Below, one piece after another: positions 15,187 to 21,110 of a stretch of DNA of 21,110 bases. Numbering within the stretch: position 1 is the stretch's first letter; the number at the start of each line of letters is the position of its first letter. Made by a program: the position numbers and the translations under genes. The notes under the pieces were generated by a model, which saw only the letters and a list, made by a program, of their open reading frames with translations, did not search any database and was not told the origin of the DNA. The stretch is from positions 1-21,110 of the forward strand of contig DATDGR010000056.1 of the NCBI GenBank assembly GCA_036521995.1, read 5' to 3'. The stretch is from Gp13-AA77 sp036521995 (GTDB lineage Bacteria > Acidobacteriota > Terriglobia > UBA7540).

Positions 15187-17076
15187 TTACCCGTAGGATT
15201 CCTGCTGCCGAAGGTAAACTTCGACGCTCGATCCATGACCCGGCACAGATTCAATCTCCACGTCCGCGCCGATCAACCGGGCACGCTCGCTTAGAACCAC
15301 CGGGCCAGCACGCACCCGGTCAAGGTCGGTCTGGCGGAGTCGGCCGGAGAATTCGAAGCCACGACCATCATCCGCGACCACCAGCTTCCACCAGCCGGTT
15401 TCCAAGGCAAATCGAACCTGAACATTCCGCGCCCCGCTGTGTTTACGCACGTTGGTCAAAGCTTCCTGCAGGATGCAAGCAATCTCACGACAGACACGCG
15501 AGGAGAGCTCGATGGGGTCTGAGTCACACACAAAGCTGCTGCTGATGCCCGTTTCCTGCTGAAAACGCGCGACCATATCCGAGAGCGTATCGAGCATCTG
15601 AGCGGGACTCATTTCCTGTAGCTTCAGCCGCTCCATCAAGGAGCGCACGTTTTGGATTTCCGGGCGCAGGGCTCTCTGCAGGCGCCCGAGGTCCTCCGCC
15701 AAGTTCGGCGAGCCGAGGCCCACCTGGCCGCGCAGGACTTTTAACTCCATCTCAATGCTGATCAGGGACTGCAACAGGCCGTCGTGCAACTCGTGAGCAA
15801 CTCGCAATCGCTCCTGGGCTCGCAGTCGTGAGCGCAAGCGCCGGAGAATGTAAACATTATAGATTGACGGCACAGACTGCCATACCAACGACTGCAGAAA
15901 CTGCAGTTCGGCAATTGGCTTGGTCTCAGTCTTGTTATTCAAGAGAAACAGCCGGCCTGACCACTCGTCGCGGATCGCAAAGTTAATGACAAACAGCGAC
16001 TGAAACAGCTCCTGGTCGAAGAACGCCGCTGACAAAGAAATGCTTCGGTCGGGCAGCCGCTTACCATCCGCGCCCAGCATAAGGCAGCTGGACAAACCAC
16101 CTGGCTCGGCGCGGCGACTGCCATCGGTGTACCAACTGTGAGAAGGTGCACTGAAGAAGTATCGTTCGTGTTCACAAGCAAGAAGCTGACTGAATCTAAC
16201 GGTCTCGCGCTGGCCGTCTTTTGCCTCATTCAACTCCCAGAGGAACGCCCTTCCGCTTCGTTCCTCTCGCACGGCGAGCGCGACTTGGCCCGCGACCACC
16301 AGCGTCCGGACTGCTTCTAAAGCGCGTTCCACGGTTTCGCGTAGACCGGCTTCGGAACCCGCGTTGGCGAGCACTTGACTAACTGCGAGAATCCGCGCGC
16401 GAAATGACTTCTCACGTTCCGCGAGGTACGCCAACAGCCCTCCGACTAGAAGCAGACAGATCGCTTGGGCAATGAACGTGTTCACGGCTTCCCTTGCCAG
16501 AGGAAGATGAAGGAAACGAAGACCCGCCGAAGACTCAGCGACTCTGCCAAGGCCCATCAAGAGGACCGAGGCCGCCGCAGTACCCAGAGTCTCGGCAAAG
16601 CCCCAACGATAGGCTGCCGCCAACACAGCGAAGAAGAAGATCACCACCACTGGGCCATTCGGTCCGGCTCTTAACAGACATATCAACGTAGTCCACATCA
16701 GGTCGATAACGTGTCCGGTCACCTGGAGGGCCATGCTTGGGTCGGACGAGGCCCGAGCGAGAAGAAGCAAGACGATGCTGGCTGCAACGTAGGCGACGGC
16801 GAGTCCACGAATGACCGCGCTGTATGAGGAAGCTGTTCCAGGGTCAAAGTAGAGGGCGATCGCGCAACCGACGGCAAGGACTACCCGGGCCGAAGCCAGG
16901 ATGCACTCTCCCTGCCGGCGCCGGTTTGACACGAGCGGCTGGCGCAGCCGATGCAGCATTTCGAGCGGATAAGAGCCAAATCTACCCAAGTCGGTCCCCC
17001 CGTTCTCGGTAGCTTCGGTCGGGACGCGCGTCGCCCACGAAGTGAGCAGCGACCACGTCATTAGGCCGACCAGCAC
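15187..17076 (-). CDS. NarL-type sensor histidine kinase, multi-TM + GAF-like + HisKA_3 + HATPase
   Basis: This 629-aa kinase is the partner of the adjacent response regulator. About six membrane segments occupy residues 61-218 with no large periplasmic loop, suggesting sensing within the membrane. A GAF-like region spans about 235-410. The dimerisation helix has ERLRVAHELHDGLLQSL, with H431 the likely phosphorylated His. The ATPase domain shows the N box (LQEALTNVRKHS) and G1 box (DDGRGF, 569-574). The usual Gly-rich G2 stretch reads AGPVVLSERARLIGA, poorer in Gly than normal. The GTG start at 17076 has no good ribosome site; TTG 16989 (GRFGSYPLEML) has GGGGGG 6 nt upstream and may be the real start, dropping 29 odd residues. 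The ligand is unknown. Confidence 0.93.
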   Translation of the reverse strand: MLVGLMTWSLLTSWATRVPTEATENGGTDLGRFGSYPLEMLHRLRQPLVSNRRRQGECILASARVVLAVGCAIALYFDPGTASSYSAVIRGLAVAYVAASIVLLLLARASSDPSMALQVTGHVIDLMWTTLICLLRAGPNGPVVVIFFFAVLAAAYRWGFAETLGTAAASVLLMGLGRVAESSAGLRFLHLPLAREAVNTFIAQAICLLLVGGLLAYLAEREKSFRARILAVSQVLANAGSEAGLRETVERALEAVRTLVVAGQVALAVREERSGRAFLWELNEAKDGQRETVRFSQLLACEHERYFFSAPSHSWYTDGSRRAEPGGLSSCLMLGADGKRLPDRSISLSAAFFDQELFQSLFVINFAIRDEWSGRLFLLNNKTETKPIAELQFLQSLVWQSVPSIYNVYILRRLRSRLRAQERLRVAHELHDGLLQSLISIEMELKVLRGQVGLGSPNLAEDLGRLQRALRPEIQNVRSLMERLKLQEMSPAQMLDTLSDMVARFQQETGISSSFVCDSDPIELSSRVCREIACILQEALTNVRKHSGARNVQVRFALETGWWKLVVADDGRGFEFSGRLRQTDLDRVRAGPVVLSERARLIGADVEIESVPGHGSSVEVYLRQQESYG

Positions 17077-17717
17077 CTCGTGCTCGCCGGGTTAGGAGGC
17101 CTGCGAAAGCAAGCACTGCAACGATCAGCCGACAGTCCCCCGGCGGGACCGGACTGAACCCAATGCCAATCACGGGTCTGGTTAAGTGTGGTCTGATCAA
17201 AACACGCTCTGTCGTGCGACGTCAAGACGCACCTTGGTCAAGTGCTAAATGCTGTATTAACCCTAAATGTATATCCACCTTAAGAATCATGTCTGACTTC
17301 TATAAGCGCCGTTGAGGCAAGACTTGCATCAATCCCCATGCTTGGAATCGGCCTCTCTTGTGAACGTCCGAATCTCACCCTTGATGACTTTCGCCGGGGC
17401 AGCAAAGACTTCAAACCTCCTTCGCGGCGCAAAGGCCCCTGGCGGCACTCGGTGCGCCTCCACTAAAGCGCCTAGCAATTGGGGTACCCAACCTGTGCCT
17501 TCGCGTCAGGGCGCGCAACTTCATCTCCTGCCGCAGGCTACGTTAGCGATGGCTCGTACCGTGTAGCCAAGCCGGCTATCGAGATGGATAGATCACAAAG
17601 CCATTTCAGATAGGACAGGTTTCGATTACAAAGATGAACCGGGTGGCCCGCAGCAGCGTCTGGGCAACGCTGGTTATTCCCGCAACCATCGTATGAACCG
17701 TCAGAAGCGAGAGGATC
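17077..17717. other. 641-bp gap with no credible gene
   Basis: This stretch separates the divergently transcribed kinase and the secreted protein gene. The part near 17235-17310 is AT-rich and is the likely promoter zone, but no clear -35/-10 pair was found on either strand. Short open frames here (for example 17312-17566, +) lack ribosome sites and any recognisable composition. A small stem (TAGCC/GGCTA near 17565-17580) has no T run. Confidence 0.5.
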
Positions 17718-18842
17718 ATGGCCCTGAGGCCGTCACGCCGGATGGTTTTCACGGTCCTCGCGACCGCGACACTGGCCGTATGTCAGGAGCCGCCTGCCAC
17801 CACCCTCGATCAATCAACCCCCGAGGAAGCCGCCCGGCTGACGCCGAAATGGTTGTCCGACGGCGACCCGCGCCATCAGGCCTGGGCAGCCCATTGGATC
17901 CTGCGCTACGACCAGGCGCAGCAGCTGCCGGCACTGCTCGGCATCGTTGACCGCTACACCGCACACTATGGCGCGGCCGGATTCGACTCCTGGTTGGACC
18001 ATGACTCGGCGCTCCTGGCCGTGCTCGACACGCTCATCCAGATGCAGGCGGAGGTGCCGGTTGAGCAGGCGGCCGAGCTCTATTCAAAGGTTCACGTTCA
18101 GGCGCTGGTGCTGCTCGCGCTCTGGCCGGAAGACCGCCGCGAGGCGCTACTCAAAATCTTAGATCACACCCCGTCTGACATGGACTGGCTGGCCGCGGCC
18201 GACCTGCTGGCCCCGAACGCGCCGGATGGTTTCGCAGCCCGGCTGCTCGACGGGCTCGGAATTCACGCCATCCTGCAAGTAACCGATCCTGGGGTGGGGA
18301 TGGGGATGGGCGGAGGGTGCGCCGGCGACGCATCCGGTGGGTTAGGGAACGCTCGCCTTGACTGGCCTCCGGTCGGAGAGTACCACCTCTCGATGCAGGA
18401 GTCTCCCGAAAGCACGATTTTTGCCGGTGGCGAGAACCCGGTCTACGTGACCCGTACCGTGAATCGCAATTACACCCCGGGAAGCGCGAAACCTGATCGC
18501 GCCGGACTATGCACCACTCGCGACCAACTGCGCCGCGACCTCATCGCGCAACTTCTGGGTGTCAAAAAGGATGACTTCGAACTCCAGCTCTACCCTCAGA
18601 GCACGATCGGGTGGAACGGCGACACAGAGTTCTTGCAGGCGGCCGCCGCCTTTGTTGAACAGCAGCAGCTTTTGCTCCAAAACGTGTCCGGCCGGCTTCA
18701 TGCGTTCGGCCTTTTAACGGCCGCCGAAGCGGACGTCTGCCGGCCGCAGCTCAGTGTGGAGGTCGTGGACCTCCGCAGTGAGAAAACGCCCCTCCCGGAA
18801 CTGATTCTGTCCGACCCTACCATCGCCGTCTCTTACAAGTAA
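17718..18842 (+). CDS. Secreted protein of unknown function with helical repeat-like N-terminal half
   Basis: I do not recognise this 374-aa protein. It has a signal peptide (RRMVFTVLATATLAVC, cut near 22-23). Residues about 35-185 are helix-rich with Trp/Leu-rich segments (HQAWAAHWILRYDQAQQLPALLGIVDRY, ALVLLALWPEDRREALLKIL) reminiscent of HEAT-like helical repeats, but no clear repeat period is visible. A Gly/Met-rich linker (GVGMGMGGG, about 192-212) follows. The C-terminal half is mixed alpha/beta with three Cys residues. ATG 17718 has AGAGG a few bases upstream; ATG 17742 is an alternative that would still leave a signal peptide. It stands alone, convergent with the receiver-ATPase gene 47 bp away. 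Confidence 0.75.
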   Translation: MALRPSRRMVFTVLATATLAVCQEPPATTLDQSTPEEAARLTPKWLSDGDPRHQAWAAHWILRYDQAQQLPALLGIVDRYTAHYGAAGFDSWLDHDSALLAVLDTLIQMQAEVPVEQAAELYSKVHVQALVLLALWPEDRREALLKILDHTPSDMDWLAAADLLAPNAPDGFAARLLDGLGIHAILQVTDPGVGMGMGGGCAGDASGGLGNARLDWPPVGEYHLSMQESPESTIFAGGENPVYVTRTVNRNYTPGSAKPDRAGLCTTRDQLRRDLIAQLLGVKKDDFELQLYPQSTIGWNGDTEFLQAAAAFVEQQQLLLQNVSGRLHAFGLLTAAEADVCRPQLSVEVVDLRSEKTPLPELILSDPTIAVSYK

Positions 18843-18889
18843 GGAGTTCCGCCTGTCTTGACGAATTCGAGTCGCGTTCAGAAAACGCA

Positions 18890-19756
18890 TCAGGCAGACC
18901 CGGTCTTGGCCGAATCCAGATATTTGACCAGAAGGACCTCATTGCCCTCCTGTCCGTAAATGAGCTCGTCAACCAACTGCTGGGCCAGCAGAATGCCGAA
19001 GCCACCCGGGCGCATCCCTTGTTCCTCGCGCAACGTGACGTGACCGACCGGATCCTCGGCCGGATGAGCGATGGCAGCATGAGGGATCTCGTCGAGCGTA
19101 AAGCCTGGGCCCGGATCAGTGATGCGGCACGTGACCATATGACGGGCCCGCACGTAGTCAATCTCGACGTATTGCGTAGGATCGAGCCGTCCGCCATGCT
19201 CGATGGCGTTCAAGAGCATCTCACGGAAAGCCTGGGCCACCTCGTGTCTCTCGGTGTCCGGCAAGTCGGCGACCTCGTTAAGAAATTGCAGTAACCGGTC
19301 GGCCGTCTTGAACTCGCAGCGCGCCAGGGTCCGAATCCATTCTGGGGTGGCCGCCACCACCTCGATGCCGTCGTCCCAGCAGGGTCCGTCGGTGGCATTT
19401 CGAATCATGGAGGCGAGCTCGTCCCAGCAGAAGGGCTTGGAGAAATAGCTGAAAGCGCGCTCTCGCATGGAGGTGATGACATCTGCGGGTGTACTTTCGC
19501 CCGTGAGAATGATCAGACGGGTGTGCGGACGCACCAGCCGAATCTTGCGCAGCAATTCCACGTCCTCCCGGCCAGACGTGTTTTCGCCCGTGATGATAAG
19601 GTCGAAGGATTTCCTGGCGGCGAGATCCAGTGCCGCCCGATTGTCCGAAGCGTGCTGAATGGCCCAGGCTCCGGGCTTCAGAACGCCCGACAGAAAGGTC
19701 TCGAACTCCGCATCAGCGCCCACCAGAAGGGCATTCTTGATCGCGAAGGGACGCAT
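18890..19756 (-). CDS. Degenerate receiver domain fused to an RsbW-type (HATPase_c) ATPase
   Basis: From ATG 19756 this encodes 288 aa. An upstream in-frame extension to 19918 is rejected because a likely promoter lies inside it and the first 54 residues look non-coding. Residues about 6-122 are a CheY-like receiver (NALLVGADAEF, then DLIITGENTSGREDVELLRKIR, LTGES, and the Lys in FSKPF). The phosphorylated Asp aligns without gaps to Gly57, and one of the acidic-pair positions is Ala14, so phosphorylation is unlikely. Residues about 145-288 are an anti-sigma-type GHKL ATPase: N box EMLLNAIEHGG, G1 ITDPGPGF and G2 GGFGILLAQQLVDEL. Such ATPases usually phosphorylate an anti-anti-sigma STAS partner or bind a sigma factor; neither is encoded nearby. 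Confidence 0.88.
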   Translation of the reverse strand: MRPFAIKNALLVGADAEFETFLSGVLKPGAWAIQHASDNRAALDLAARKSFDLIITGENTSGREDVELLRKIRLVRPHTRLIILTGESTPADVITSMRERAFSYFSKPFCWDELASMIRNATDGPCWDDGIEVVAATPEWIRTLARCEFKTADRLLQFLNEVADLPDTERHEVAQAFREMLLNAIEHGGRLDPTQYVEIDYVRARHMVTCRITDPGPGFTLDEIPHAAIAHPAEDPVGHVTLREEQGMRPGGFGILLAQQLVDELIYGQEGNEVLLVKYLDSAKTGSA

Positions 19757-19868
19757 CTCAGGGTTTGGAGAGGAACTCAAGGGCTTCCGCCATCGCGCGC
19801 GCGGTGACCACAAGTCTCGGCGCTGGGCCAAGACTTCGTTACTTCTATCCGCAATTTCCCGCCGAGGT

Positions 19869-19897
19869 AATATACAACCGACCGAGTGCTGGTGCAA
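19869..19897 (-). promoter_or_regulatory. Likely promoter of the receiver-ATPase gene
   Basis: On the minus strand TTGCAC (19897-19892) and TATATT (19874-19869) are separated by exactly 17 bp. The -10 matches the sigma-70 consensus at five of six positions, the -35 at three. Transcription would begin near 19862, about 105 nt before ATG 19756, which supports the shorter start for that gene. Confidence 0.5.
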
Positions 19898-19936
19898 TGA
19901 ACCGGCCTGATGCGCCACCGGCCAGCGTTAGTCATT

Positions 19937-19945
19937 TGGTATAAT
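19937..19945 (+). promoter_or_regulatory. Extended -10 promoter of comM giving a near-leaderless transcript
   Basis: TGGTATAAT is a perfect extended -10 element (TGnTATAAT) and there is no recognisable -35, which such promoters do not need. The expected start point is about 19952, only about 4 nt before ATG 19956. No Shine-Dalgarno sequence precedes the ATG, so comM may be translated from an almost leaderless mRNA. Confidence 0.5.
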
Positions 19946-19955
19946 TTGCGTCGTA

Positions 19956-21110
19956 ATGCTCTACAAGACCTTCAGTGCGGCGGTTTTCGGGATTGATGCC
20001 TATCCCGTCGAGGTGGAGGTGGATGTTTCGGCCGGCTTGGGCTCTTTCACCACGGTGGGTCTGCCGGACGCGGCCGTGCGTGAAAGCCGCGAGCGCATCA
20101 AATCCGCCATCAAGAACTGCGGTCTCGAATTTCCCTTTCAGAACATCACCGTCAATCTGGCGCCGGCCGACATCAAGAAAGAAGGCTCCGGGTTCGATCT
20201 GGCCATTGCTCTCGGCATCCTCGGCACCACCGGGGTTCTGCTAAAGAATGATCTGAACGGATCGCTGTTTCTCGGGGAGCTGTCGCTCGACGGCAGTCTG
20301 CGGCCGATCAAGGGCGCGCTTTCCATCGCCTCCATGGCGCGGCAGAAGAAGCTTCGCCGGTTGGTACTGCCGGCGGCGAACGCCAGCGAAGCCGCGGTGG
20401 TGGAGGGGGTTGAGGTCTATGGCCTGAAGTCGCTGCCCGAGGTTCTGGACTTCGTCAACGGAACCCACGAATTTGCGCCGGCGCGCAGCAACCGCGCCGA
20501 GACGCTGGCTCACGTTAATCAGTACGCGGTGGACTTCCGCGATGTGAAGGGTCAATTGCACGCCAAGCGGGCCATCGAAGTGGCGGCGGCCGGCGGGCAC
20601 AATATCCTGATGATAGGCCCCCGGTGCAGGCAAGACCATGCTGGCCAAGCGCATTCCCACATCCTGCCGCCACTCACCTTTGTGGAGGCGCTCGAAACCA
20701 CTAAGGTTCACAGTGTGGCCGGCGGGCTCCCCTCGGGAACGGGACTGGTGGCCGAGCGGCCCTTTCGCGCCCCGCATCACACCATTTCGGACGCGGGACT
20801 GATCGGCGGCGGCGCCGTGCCGCGACCCGGCGAGGTGAGCCTGGCCCATTACGGCGTGCTTTTCCTCGATGAATTGCCCGAATTCGAGCGGCATGTGCTG
20901 GAGGTCTTACGCCAACCTTTAGAAGACGGCCACGTCACGATTGCCCGGGCCGCCATGTCGCTCACTTTTCCGGCCCGATTCATGCTGGCAGCCGCTATGA
21001 ATCCCTGTCCGTGCGGATATTTTAGCGATCCTTCGCGCGAGTGCACCTGCACGCCGCCGCTGATCCAGCGCCACGTCGCCAAGATTTCCGGACCCTTGCT
21101 TGACCGCATC
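19956..21110 (+). CDS. comM: ComM/YifB-family Mg-chelatase-like AAA+ ATPase, 3' end outside the window, Walker A scrambled
   Basis: This frame is open to the window edge (385 codons of a usual ~505). The N-terminal Lon-protease-like S5 fold opens MLYKTFSAAVFGIDAYPVEVEV and includes FTTVGLPDAAVRESRERI and FLGELSLDGSLRPIKG. Then comes VAAAGGHNILMIGP (ends residue 222), Walker B VLFLDELPEF, and the Cys-rich NPCPCGYFSDPSRECTCTP. ComM is a hexameric helicase that promotes branch migration in natural transformation. At 223-235 the expected PGxGKTMLAKRIPT is replaced by unrelated residues: the C run at 20618-20622 is off-length and a base is missing near 20660. Correcting both restores PGAGKTMLAKRIPTILPP and keeps the downstream frame. 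Sequence error is the likeliest cause. Confidence 0.93.
   Translation, partial: MLYKTFSAAVFGIDAYPVEVEVDVSAGLGSFTTVGLPDAAVRESRERIKSAIKNCGLEFPFQNITVNLAPADIKKEGSGFDLAIALGILGTTGVLLKNDLNGSLFLGELSLDGSLRPIKGALSIASMARQKKLRRLVLPAANASEAAVVEGVEVYGLKSLPEVLDFVNGTHEFAPARSNRAETLAHVNQYAVDFRDVKGQLHAKRAIEVAAAGGHNILMIGPRCRQDHAGQAHSHILPPLTFVEALETTKVHSVAGGLPSGTGLVAERPFRAPHHTISDAGLIGGGAVPRPGEVSLAHYGVLFLDELPEFERHVLEVLRQPLEDGHVTIARAAMSLTFPARFMLAAAMNPCPCGYFSDPSRECTCTPPLIQRHVAKISGPLLDRI

Noticed and set aside
16982..17200. Minus-strand frame overlapping the kinase start, with a short hydrophobic stretch
   Set aside because: It opens with TTG without a ribosome site and its downstream part is in the wrong frame relative to the kinase; no evidence that it is a shifted N-terminus.
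17312..17566. 84-codon plus-strand frame in the gap before the secreted protein
   Set aside because: No ribosome site, no recognisable domain, composition not protein-like.
18874..18888. GCGTT/AACGC hairpin between the convergent genes as a bidirectional terminator
   Set aside because: The 5-bp stem is short and lacks a flanking T run on either strand.

Overview
The window is high-GC bacterial chromosome. The gene content points to Acidobacteriota, most likely the Bryobacterales/Solibacter side: a Rieske/cytochrome b pair with a C-terminal cytochrome c fusion, a lone OmpR-type winged-helix regulator, secreted proteins with formylglycine-generating-enzyme-like or fibronectin folds, and many short two-component-type regulators. 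This assignment is inference from gene families; no rRNA, tRNA, IS element, integrase or CRISPR array was seen.

Layout. At 1-56 (-) there is the possible start of a gene leaving the window. At 138-1658 (-) lies a secreted GH18-like TIM-barrel protein with an N-terminal carbohydrate-binding-like domain, broken by two single-base frameshifts. At 1931-4022 (+) a two-gene respiratory operon encodes a Tat-exported Rieske protein and a fused cytochrome b/cytochrome c subunit, together a minimal menaquinol:cytochrome c oxidoreductase-type complex. Convergent to it, 4129-7368 (-), is an RND efflux transporter with no adaptor or outer-membrane partner nearby. At 7608-9812 (+) is a large exported protein joining a TIM-barrel hydrolase-like half to an FGE/sulfatase-modifying-factor fold that lacks the catalytic cysteines.

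The 9953-14101 (-) block is the most unusual part. Five closely packed genes read in the order zinc-ribbon miniprotein (57 aa), hypothetical protein, 887-aa phage-tail-fibre-like secreted repeat protein with a near-identical tandem duplication of about 646 bp, single-FN3 secreted protein, and a lone winged-helix regulator. Upstream of it on the same strand sits a NarL-type two-component system (kinase 15187-17076, regulator 14491-15171), separated by a 389-bp AT-rich gap that contains a small palindrome.

After a 641-bp gene-poor gap comes a secreted protein of unknown function (17718-18842, +). Convergent to it is a receiver-like/RsbW-type ATPase fusion (18890-19756, -) whose receiver has Gly where the phosphorylated Asp should be. 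Divergent from that gene is comM (19956 to the window end, +), with an extended -10 promoter that places the transcript start almost on the ATG. Its Walker A motif is scrambled by two indels that cancel out in frame. The indels in comM and in the GH18-like gene suggest either base-level sequence errors or genuine decay; comM, normally conserved, favours errors.
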